Assembly: GCA_036514535.1 (NCBI GenBank)
Contig: DATBWZ010000098.1
Coordinates: 1 to 6,363 of the forward strand
Length of the DNA stretch: 6,363 nucleotides
Direction: 5' to 3'
DNA from: DATBWZ01 sp036514535
GTDB taxonomy: Bacteria; JAMCPX01; DATBWZ01
Below the pieces are notes generated by a model. The model did no database searches and was not told the DNA's origin. It saw only the letters and a list, made by a program, of their open reading frames with translations. Positions 1 through 6,326 of this stretch are shown here, one piece after another; positions within the stretch are counted from its first letter, which is position 1; the number at the start of each line of letters is the position of its first letter. The position numbers and the translations under genes were made by a program.

Positions 1-2
1 TG

Positions 3-812
3 GGTATTCGTTTGAATTCCAGGCTCGTTCCATGGAATTTCTTTCAACCCCTGGAGCCCAGGATAAATAAATTAACCATCGGGATATCAAAGCAATTGCT
101 TGCCAAGATCCATCCTGCGGATATTGCGAATATGCTTATCCATCTGCCGGAAAAGGAGAGGGTGGTGTTGATCAGCGCTCTGCCCCCGAAAGTCTCCGCG
201 GATGTTATTGCGGAATTATCTCCGGAGGTTCAGGCCTCAATTCTTGAAGAGATAGGGACAGAAAGGGCATCAGGGATACTTCAACACCTCTCTCCTGATG
301 AAGCAACGGATCTTATAAGCGATCTCCCCGGCGAAAAGGCAAAACGAATGCTGGAGATTATGGATAAAAAGGACATTCAGGAGATAGAGAACCTTCTCTA
401 TCATAAAGAAGATACCGCCGGCGGGCTTATGACAACTGAATTTTTCTCCCTTCCTCAGGAACTCACAATCGGCGAAGCCATTCTGAAATTGAGGGAGGCG
501 GCCCATGATGTTGAGACGATTTACTATGTTTATGTGAATGATGAATCAGGAAAACTGGCAGGAGTTCTCTCCTTAAGAGATCTGATAGTCAGTCCGGCCG
601 ATTCTAAGCTTAAAGATATTATGGTTACGCAGCTCAAAAAGGTAAAACCTGATGCACATTACCGGGATATCGGGAAACTGCTCTCCACTTATAACCTTAT
701 AGCAGCGCCGGTTGTTGATGATGCATCGGTGCTTTTAGGGATAGTTGCCGTTGATGATATACTTGAGATGATTTTTCCATCAGCGGCTATGAGAAAAAAG
801 AGCATAAGGTAA
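3..812 (+). CDS. MgtE_N/CBS-domain regulatory protein without a membrane channel (5' partial)
   Basis: Cytosolic Mg2+-sensing-type protein built like the regulatory half of MgtE magnesium channels. Residue numbers count from the TTG at 12. An MgtE N-terminal helical superhelix spans about 30-132 (HPADIA at 34-39). The MgtE-typical junction YHKEDTAGGLM (130-140) leads into CBS domain 1 (about 138-192) and CBS domain 2 (about 202-256). The protein then ends in a short basic tail, RKKSIR. The five-helix channel domain that follows in true MgtE (about 450 residues) is absent. The frame is open to the window edge and no ribosome binding site precedes the TTG. The first residues (LVPWNFFQPLEPRINKL) resemble the end of the PRC-barrel-like domain that I recall preceding MgtE_N in similar proteins, so I infer the gene begins upstream. 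The NRAMP gene follows after 27 bp, which suggests this protein gates or regulates that transporter. Domain calls are strong; the regulatory role is inferred. Confidence 0.88.
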   Translation, partial: GIRLNSRLVPWNFFQPLEPRINKLTIGISKQLLAKIHPADIANMLIHLPEKERVVLISALPPKVSADVIAELSPEVQASILEEIGTERASGILQHLSPDEATDLISDLPGEKAKRMLEIMDKKDIQEIENLLYHKEDTAGGLMTTEFFSLPQELTIGEAILKLREAAHDVETIYYVYVNDESGKLAGVLSLRDLIVSPADSKLKDIMVTQLKKVKPDAHYRDIGKLLSTYNLIAAPVVDDASVLLGIVAVDDILEMIFPSAAMRKKSIR

Positions 813-839
813 TATTGTTGCTGAAATAAAGAGCCGGGC

Positions 840-2108
840 ATGAGTCGCAAAGGTAGATTTTTTCAATTTATTTTTGGGAAGAAATGGGGCATGAGAGTCT
901 TTATCTTTTTCTCTGTTTTGGGCCCCGGAATGATAACGGCGGTGGTGGATAATGATGCAAGCGGTGTAGCATCTTATTCTGTTGCCGGCGCCCGTTTCGG
1001 CTATTCCCTGCTCTGGATATTGTTTGTCTCAACATTCAGTCTTGCTGTAGTTCAGGAGATGGCGGCAAGGCTTGGAATTATTACAGGGAAAGGCCTTTCC
1101 GATCTTATAAGGGAGAACTACGGGGTGAAGATTGCTTTCTTTGCCATGATTGTGCATGTCCTGACATGCTGGGGTACCTCTGTATCCGAGATTGCTGGTA
1201 TTGCTGTAAGTATGGAACTGCTGGGCGTTAGCAGGTATCTCAGCATACCCATCGTTGGTTTTCTCCTGTGGCTGTTTATTGTCAAGGGCAATTATAAAAC
1301 TGCCGAGAGGGTCTTTCTTTCGCTGACTGTGTTTTATTTTTCCTATGTAATTTCTGCATATCTGGTTAATCCGGACTGGAATGATGTTATAAAATCAACC
1401 TTTATTCCGCGCTTTAGATTTGAGTTTGACTATGTATATCTTGCCATTGCTATAATAGGGACAACCATAACCCCCTGGATGCAGTATTACCTCCAGGCCG
1501 CTGTTGTGGACAAGGGAATCAGGGTTGAGCAAATCAGGTATGAAAAGTGGGAGGTATATATTGGGGCATTTGTTACGGATTTTTTTGCTTTTTTCATAAT
1601 TGTAGCAACAGGCGCCACCCTGTTTATGTCCGGAATACAGATAAATTCAGCCGACGAAGCCGCTCTTGCCTTAAAACCCCTGGCAGGAAAATACTGTTTT
1701 CTTCTTTTCGCCCTTGGTTTTCTGAATGCTTCCTTGCTCGGTGCAATAATTCTTCCTCTTGCGTCAGCTTATGCTGTCAGCGAATTTTTTGGATGGGAGT
1801 CGGGTCTTAACAAAAAAATAGAGGAAGCACCGCATTTTTATTATATTTTTACCGCCATTCTTGTTCTTTCAATGATCGTCGTTTTGATTCCCGGTTTTTC
1901 CCTTATAAAGGTGATGGTCTTTTCCCAGGTTATTAACGGCATACTTTTGCCGGTTATACTGATAATTATGCTTAAATTGATAAACAACAAAAAATTAATG
2001 GGCAATATGCGCAACAATATAGCGCAAAATACCGTAGCCTGGACAACAGTGGTAGTTCTGATTTTGCTCACAGCCCTGATGTTTATACTGCCTGTTTTTA
2101 AATATTGA
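840..2108 (+). CDS. NRAMP-family divalent metal transporter, probable magnesium type (NRMT-like)
   Basis: Inner-membrane transporter of the SLC11/NRAMP family, 422 residues with about 11 hydrophobic helices, the usual bacterial size. Helix 1 has the family GPG turn (28-30), but the metal-binding motif that is DPGN in Mn/Fe transporters reads D37-N38-D39-A40. In helix 6 the usual M-P-H-N reads T211-P212-W213-M214 (GTTITPWMQYYLQA). Only the first aspartate and the proline of the two motifs survive. Loss of the thioether methionine that favours soft transition metals fits the NRAMP-related magnesium transporter subgroup (family knowledge, from memory). The upstream gene encodes an MgtE-type Mg2+ sensor, which supports Mg2+ as substrate, and the two are probably co-transcribed. 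The ATG at 840 has only a weak purine stretch (AAAGAG) before it. An in-frame ATG at 891 is a poorer choice because it removes the basic N-terminus just before helix 1. The family call is secure; substrate is inferred, with Mn2+ the main alternative. Confidence 0.92.
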   Translation: MSRKGRFFQFIFGKKWGMRVFIFFSVLGPGMITAVVDNDASGVASYSVAGARFGYSLLWILFVSTFSLAVVQEMAARLGIITGKGLSDLIRENYGVKIAFFAMIVHVLTCWGTSVSEIAGIAVSMELLGVSRYLSIPIVGFLLWLFIVKGNYKTAERVFLSLTVFYFSYVISAYLVNPDWNDVIKSTFIPRFRFEFDYVYLAIAIIGTTITPWMQYYLQAAVVDKGIRVEQIRYEKWEVYIGAFVTDFFAFFIIVATGATLFMSGIQINSADEAALALKPLAGKYCFLLFALGFLNASLLGAIILPLASAYAVSEFFGWESGLNKKIEEAPHFYYIFTAILVLSMIVVLIPGFSLIKVMVFSQVINGILLPVILIIMLKLINNKKLMGNMRNNIAQNTVAWTTVVVLILLTALMFILPVFKY

Positions 2109-2109
2109 C

Positions 2110-2135
2110 CCCGCGGGCGCACCGCACCGTCCCGC
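2110..2135. repeat. GC-rich patch with short inverted repeats after the transporter gene
   Basis: Directly after the stop codon the composition jumps to very GC-rich in an otherwise AT-rich neighbourhood. CCCGCGGG (2110-2117) is a perfect palindrome. Its GCGGG half can instead pair with CCCGC at 2131-2135 across a 13-nt loop containing GCACCGCACCG. No T-tract follows, so this is not a standard intrinsic terminator. It could be a weak or Rho-assisted 3' structure, or a remnant of a repeat. Confidence 0.3.
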
Positions 2136-2152
2136 CAGTCTCATGCAATCCG

Positions 2153-2180
2153 TTGACAATAATTTTCTTCCATGTATAAT
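2153..2180 (+). promoter_or_regulatory. Consensus sigma-70 promoter for the membrane-anchored protein gene
   Basis: A perfect -35 box TTGACA (2153-2158) and a perfect -10 box TATAAT (2175-2180) are separated by 16 bp, near the optimal spacing for the housekeeping sigma factor. It is the only clear promoter in the window. Transcription should start at about 2186-2188, only 7-9 nt before the ATG at 2195. It separates the metal-transport genes from the downstream gene. Confidence 0.75.
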
Positions 2181-2194
2181 TTAAGCAAATTAAA

Positions 2195-3103
2195 ATGAGC
2201 GCGACTCTAAAAAACATACTCATTACAATATTAATCCTTGTGGGCATTGCGGTTCTTGCGCTTATAGGCCTGTCAATACATTACGCCAGGTCCTGCTCCG
2301 AGAGATTTGAGAAGGCTGTTGCTCTTGAGTCGGGCACAAAGGCTGACCTTACACTCAAAGTCCAACAGAGCGGGGCGGAAATAAATCCTGAGCAGATTTA
2401 CGCAGATCAGGTATTTGAGACCATAATAAATATGTATGAAGATGTGGCAAAGAATTGCAATGTCTATGCCGGGACCGCTCTTGAGTCTGCTGAGAGGCTG
2501 AAAAAGGCGCGGGAAGGGGCAAAACAGCTTGCGAAAGAAGCGGAAGAGGGGAAAAGGATAGCGGAGTTACTCGGCATTGATTATGCTTATTTAAAAGATT
2601 TTCCGGAGGGAGCAAAGGTTACCTATTACAGAGGAAGCTCGGATTCCTATACTTTTAATTTTTCTGACTGGAACTGCTCAACCTATTATTCTGAAAGCAA
2701 CACAGATACAGGGATGTTTTTAATAGATTTAAAAAGTCCGGTTGAAAAAGGGCCCTCAAATCTGTTTATGAAAGTAAGAATTATTCTGCCTTCAAAACTT
2801 GCGCAATACAAATATATTTCTGCAGGAAGGCTTCATTCCGGCAGCGATTTGAATATTCAGGAAACATACCTGTTTTTCTCAATACCAGAATATGTAAATT
2901 ACAGAGGCCGGGAGATATTTTTCAAAATGAATGATTTAGAGAGCGATTCTGGCAACGTGGTCATTATAGATCCACTTGATAAGCCTGATGGCGACAGGGT
3001 TAAACTGCTCGCAAGGGACCTGCTTGTTGCAAAAAAGGGCGAGCAGTCAGCGAGCAGCAGGATTTCAATTGAAATAAATTTTATATGCCATACAGTTGAA
3101 TAA
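2195..3103 (+). CDS. Hypothetical membrane-anchored protein with helical stalk and unknown C-terminal domain
   Basis: Not recognised as any family. The 302-residue protein starts with a short polar N-terminus (MSATLKN) and one strongly hydrophobic helix (about 8-28). This looks like an uncleaved signal anchor that leaves the rest outside the cytoplasm. There is no convincing lipobox: the nearest cysteine, C34, is preceded by YARS. Residues about 73-125 look helical and highly charged (AERLKKAREGAKQLAKEAEEGKR lies near 99-121), perhaps a short coiled-coil stalk. From about 135 on the sequence becomes rich in aromatic and beta-type segments (YYRGSSDSYTFNFSDWN, then FMKVRIILPS), suggesting a beta-rich domain to the end. 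Four cysteines (34, 88, 161, 298) could form disulphides. The start at 2195 keeps the whole hydrophobic helix but has no Shine-Dalgarno sequence, matching the nearly leaderless promoter. It stands apart from both neighbours, so context gives no function. Confidence is for it being a real gene. Confidence 0.85.
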   Translation: MSATLKNILITILILVGIAVLALIGLSIHYARSCSERFEKAVALESGTKADLTLKVQQSGAEINPEQIYADQVFETIINMYEDVAKNCNVYAGTALESAERLKKAREGAKQLAKEAEEGKRIAELLGIDYAYLKDFPEGAKVTYYRGSSDSYTFNFSDWNCSTYYSESNTDTGMFLIDLKSPVEKGPSNLFMKVRIILPSKLAQYKYISAGRLHSGSDLNIQETYLFFSIPEYVNYRGREIFFKMNDLESDSGNVVIIDPLDKPDGDRVKLLARDLLVAKKGEQSASSRISIEINFICHTVE

Positions 3104-3113
3104 TAAAACTGGC

Positions 3114-3146
3114 AATGTCTTTCAGACAATGTCATATTCTGACATT
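3114..3146. promoter_or_regulatory. Candidate operator: adjoining TGTC/GACA inverted repeats
   Basis: The 64-bp gap before the helicase gene holds two inverted repeats that share one base. TGTCT (3116-3120) and AGACA (3124-3128) flank TTC. AATGTCA (3128-3134) and TGACATT (3140-3146) flank TATTC, a perfect 7+7 bp match. The AATGTC half-site therefore occurs at 3114 and 3128, with GACA at 3125 and 3141. No T-tract follows, so a terminator is unlikely. The position immediately upstream of a possible -10 box fits a repressor or activator site for the helicase-nuclease operon. The binding protein is unknown. Confidence 0.45.
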
Positions 3147-3155
3147 TGAAAGGGT

Positions 3156-3161
3156 TATACT
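3156..3161 (+). promoter_or_regulatory. Possible -10 element of the helicase-nuclease gene
   Basis: TATACT matches the -10 consensus TATAAT in five of six bases and ends 6 nt before the ATG at 3168, so initiation could fall at or next to the start codon. No acceptable -35 box lies 16-18 bp upstream; that stretch is inside the inverted repeat, as expected for an activator-dependent or weak promoter. The alternative is read-through from the preceding gene, with AAGGG at 3150-3154 as a distant Shine-Dalgarno sequence. Confidence 0.3.
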
Positions 3162-3167
3162 CTTTGC

Positions 3168-6100
3168 ATGAAGGAACATATTGTTTTAGAAAAGGATTCG
3201 GGATTAGTTTTTCCGCATATCTACGCCATAAATGCATCCGCAGGGTCCGGGAAAACGCATACCCTGAAATTGAGATATCTCCAGCTTCTTCTCTCGGATA
3301 AGATTAAAAACACCGGATTCAGAAACATTGCCGCCATCACATTTACAAACAAGGCAGCAAATGAAATGAAAAAGAAAATACTCCAATCCCTTAAAAGGAT
3401 AGCGTTATCAGATAAGCAGGAATTATCTCAGATAAAACAACTTGTCAGCATTGACGAAGCGGCGCTGATGCTGAGAGCCAAAAACCATGTAGATGAAATA
3501 ATAAGAAATTACAGCGATCTGAATATAAGCACTATTGACAGCTTTATCAATTCCATTATCAAGGCATCGGCAATGGAGTCCGGCATTCAGCCCGATTTTA
3601 AGGTGGCGGATAATCCATCGGTGTATGTTGAATATGTCCTTGACGGGCTTTTGGAAGAAATCCCTTCCAGCCCCGGCATCAAAAAAGTTTTTGAGGAATT
3701 CATTGAAAGTTTTCTGAAAGTGGAGCAGGGCAGAAGTTGGTATGCTAAAAATGCGATACTTGATAAACTTTCATCAATTCGCAATAAACAGAACTCCTAC
3801 GGCAAGGAATTTTTTAGCCCTGAAGAAAAAATCGCTTTTGAAGAGGTTAATGAAAAACTTGAGGAATTTTTGGAAAAATGCGCTAAGGCTGGCATTGAAC
3901 TCAAAAAAAATGCTATTAACGGATTGGATAAATTTTTAAATAATAATGGAATAGAATCGGCATATCTCAGGAAGGAGGGATGCGAGGATTTGTTCAAGGG
4001 GAAATATAAGCCTGTTCCCGGAGATATAATAACAGCATGGAATATTTTCAGGGAATCTGTTGGAAAACAATTTTATTTAAAAGCGTCGGCAATTTTTATC
4101 CCCTATATTAATATACACCGCAGGGTTAATGAAAAACTTGGCAGAATAAAACAGGAACGCTCAACGGTGTTTGTGGATGAAATCAATCTTATTGTGAATA
4201 ATCTGCTGAAGGAATACAAAGTGCCTTATATCTATTTCAAACTGGGAGAAACAATTTCCCATTATTTGATTGATGAATTTCAGGATACAAACGAGATCCA
4301 ATGGCGGAATATCAGGGATCTTGTGATTAACAGTCTTAGCGAAGGCGGATCATTATTTTATGTAGGCGATAAAAAACAGGCGATCTACAGGTATAGAGGA
4401 GGAAGGGCTGACCTTTTTGATGATATTCAATCTGACCGTGAACTGCTGGCTGTTACCGGAAAGAGAGGATATTTGAAAAATCTTGATGAAAATTGGCGGA
4501 GCAGGGAGTTAATAGTTGATTTCTGCAATGAGGTGTTTTCAAAGGAAAATCTTGCAAAATTGGCGGATGGCGAAGCATCTCGTTTAATAGAGAAGACTTT
4601 TTCCGGGATAAGGCAATCCATTCCGGAAACTGAAAAAAAAGGGAAAACGGGAGGATTTGTATATATAAGATTGATTTGCAGTGACAAAGAGAACGATAAA
4701 TTGGTTAAAGAAGATATAGACGAAATAACCAATAAATTGCTTGCGGATAAGGTCCAGGATGTTATCGGACAAAGGTCCGGGAGCGATATAGCTATACTTG
4801 TAAGGACAAATGACCAGGTTAAAAAAATTACACAGATGCTCGGAGAAAGGGGTATTCTAACAGTTTCTGACTCAACCGGCGATCTGAGAGAGCATCCGCT
4901 TATAGGAGAAATAATTTCATTTCTGAAATTTCTGAATGATCCGCTTGATAATTTCGCTTTTGCTTCTTTTGTTTCCGGAGATATTTTTCTGAAAGCCTCA
5001 GGGATGAGCAGGGATGATGTTTACAGATGGTTGCTCAGCGTCAATCCAGGCAAAAAAATACTTTACAGGGCTTTTCAGAATTCGGACAGGGGTAAAAATC
5101 TGTGGATGGATTTTATTGATGGATTCTTCAAAACAGTTGGCTTTTTGCCACCTTACGATCTGACAGCGCGGATTTTTGACAGGTTTAATATCCTTCGTGA
5201 ATTTAAGAACTCTGAGAGATTTTTGATGCACCTCCTTGAATTGCTCAAGGACAGGGAAGAAGAAGGCAACAGCAGTCTTGAAGCATTTATCAGATTCTGG
5301 GAAGAATCCGGTGAAGATATGACTGATTTCATTGTTCCGCTTAGCGCGAGTTCGGATGCGGTAAGTGTTATGACCATTCATAAGGCAAAGGGGTTGGAAT
5401 TTGCTGTTGTGATTCTGCCTTATGCAGGGGTTGTGATACAGTCAAATGCGTTGAACGAACTCATTGTAGAGGATGGGGATTCGCTCCGCCTACTGTACCA
5501 GACCAAAAAAGAGGCTGAAGTTTCCAGAACATTAATGCGGTATTACAACGAAGAATACGCAAAGAATCTCCTGGATGAGATAAACATTTTCTATGTGGCG
5601 TGCACAAGGGCAAAAGATGAACTTTATATATTTGTTCCTCCAAAGGCGGGAAACGCTCCCAATATGCTGCTGCAGATTTCGCCGTTTAATGCGATTCAGG
5701 ACGAGTACATGGCTGGGACGCCGGCTGGATCTCAGGGGAAAGAGGCAGAAGTCATGGAATTCAACGGAAGAATATTCAACAGCCGGATGCTTGAACCGTG
5801 GGAGAAGCGCATCGCCGGACTGAAAGGATATGCCGATTTTAAAAAATATCTTAAACTCTCCGTCAGCCCTTTTATAGAAAAGGGGGAATCAGTTCATAAA
5901 GCGCTCTGTTTTATTGAACGTCTGAACGAAGAAAAGGCGGATGAGGCAATAAAATCCGCGCTGGTAAATTCGTTGCCGGCAACAGGTGCAAAATTTATAA
6001 AGGAAATGGAAGGGAAAATCCGTGCGCTTCTTGAGATCCCGGAGGTCAGAAAGTGGTTCTTCCTGGATGAGGAAGCAAGGGTGTTCTGTGAGGTTGAGGT

Positions 6101-6326
6101 CGTTACTAACAACGGAGATTTAAAGCGCATTGACAGGTTAATACTGGGGAAAGATTCTGCTGTGGTTGTAGATTTTAAAACCGGCGAATCCGGCAATGAA
6201 TCTCGTGATAAAAACCAGGTAAGAGAATATGCGGATATTATAAAATCAATTTATCCGGAGAGAACTGTTCGCGGCTACATAGCGTATATTGATTCGGGAC
6301 TAATTACCGAGGTCATGGATGAATAA
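3168..6326 (+). CDS. addA: AddA/RecB-type ATP-dependent helicase-nuclease
   Basis: Superfamily 1 UvrD/RecB-type DNA helicase fused to a RecB-type nuclease; the family unwinds and resects double-strand DNA ends to prepare them for RecA recombination. Helicase motifs appear in order: Walker A ASAGSGKT (23-30), Ia AITFTNKAANEM (56-67), Ib STIDSF (121-126), II DEFQDT (369-374), III VGDKKQAIYRYRGG (399-412), IV LDENWRS (439-445), V VMTIHKAKGLEF (734-745), VI YVACTRAK (809-816). The C-terminal PD-(D/E)XK nuclease looks intact: H910 (GESVHKAL), D989 (KRIDRL), D1002 and K1004 (VDFKTG), then Q1017 and Y1021 (QVREY). At 1052 residues it is somewhat shorter than B. subtilis AddA or E. coli RecB. The ATG at 3168 places Walker A at a normal distance from the N-terminus. 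The next gene overlaps its end by 8 bp, implying coupled translation with a partner subunit. AddA is preferred; RecB is the alternative because the partner is not fully visible. Confidence 0.93.
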   Translation: MKEHIVLEKDSGLVFPHIYAINASAGSGKTHTLKLRYLQLLLSDKIKNTGFRNIAAITFTNKAANEMKKKILQSLKRIALSDKQELSQIKQLVSIDEAALMLRAKNHVDEIIRNYSDLNISTIDSFINSIIKASAMESGIQPDFKVADNPSVYVEYVLDGLLEEIPSSPGIKKVFEEFIESFLKVEQGRSWYAKNAILDKLSSIRNKQNSYGKEFFSPEEKIAFEEVNEKLEEFLEKCAKAGIELKKNAINGLDKFLNNNGIESAYLRKEGCEDLFKGKYKPVPGDIITAWNIFRESVGKQFYLKASAIFIPYINIHRRVNEKLGRIKQERSTVFVDEINLIVNNLLKEYKVPYIYFKLGETISHYLIDEFQDTNEIQWRNIRDLVINSLSEGGSLFYVGDKKQAIYRYRGGRADLFDDIQSDRELLAVTGKRGYLKNLDENWRSRELIVDFCNEVFSKENLAKLADGEASRLIEKTFSGIRQSIPETEKKGKTGGFVYIRLICSDKENDKLVKEDIDEITNKLLADKVQDVIGQRSGSDIAILVRTNDQVKKITQMLGERGILTVSDSTGDLREHPLIGEIISFLKFLNDPLDNFAFASFVSGDIFLKASGMSRDDVYRWLLSVNPGKKILYRAFQNSDRGKNLWMDFIDGFFKTVGFLPPYDLTARIFDRFNILREFKNSERFLMHLLELLKDREEEGNSSLEAFIRFWEESGEDMTDFIVPLSASSDAVSVMTIHKAKGLEFAVVILPYAGVVIQSNALNELIVEDGDSLRLLYQTKKEAEVSRTLMRYYNEEYAKNLLDEINIFYVACTRAKDELYIFVPPKAGNAPNMLLQISPFNAIQDEYMAGTPAGSQGKEAEVMEFNGRIFNSRMLEPWEKRIAGLKGYADFKKYLKLSVSPFIEKGESVHKALCFIERLNEEKADEAIKSALVNSLPATGAKFIKEMEGKIRALLEIPEVRKWFFLDEEARVFCEVEVVTNNGDLKRIDRLILGKDSAVVVDFKTGESGNESRDKNQVREYADIIKSIYPERTVRGYIAYIDSGLITEVMDE
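6309..6313 (+). promoter_or_regulatory. Ribosome binding site of the overlapping downstream gene
   Basis: GAGGT inside the last codons of the helicase gene lies 5 nt before the ATG at 6319. It is a better Shine-Dalgarno match than those before the other genes here. It decides the start of the downstream gene and points to translational coupling. Confidence 0.55.

Noticed and set aside
12..812. First gene considered as a complete MgtE magnesium transporter
   Set aside because: The frame ends right after the second CBS domain; there are no membrane helices, and the next gene belongs to a different transporter family.
840..2108. Naming the transporter mntH
   Set aside because: The DPGN and MPHN motifs typical of Mn/Fe NRAMP proteins are replaced, so the symbol would imply an unsupported substrate.
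1841..2122. Antisense frame of 93 codons over the 3' end of the transporter gene
   Set aside because: Its apparent hydrophobic stretches mirror the codon pattern of the membrane helices on the other strand; no motif was seen.
3128..3146. Inverted repeat considered as an intrinsic terminator for the preceding gene
   Set aside because: The stem is AT-rich, only 7 bp long, and is followed by TGAAAGG rather than a run of T.
3114..3146. Inverted repeats considered as a known LexA (SOS) box
   Set aside because: The half-sites TGTC/GACA with 5- or 7-bp spacing do not fit the LexA consensus sequences I know, so only an unnamed operator is claimed.
2899..3237. Antisense frame of 112 codons spanning the gap before the helicase gene
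   Set aside because: It overlaps the ends of two supported genes and the inverted repeats, and its translation has no protein-like features; it is a shadow frame.
4998..5381. Antisense frame of 127 codons within the helicase gene
   Set aside because: It lies wholly opposite a gene with complete conserved motifs, its translation shows no recognisable domain, and nothing suggests independent expression.
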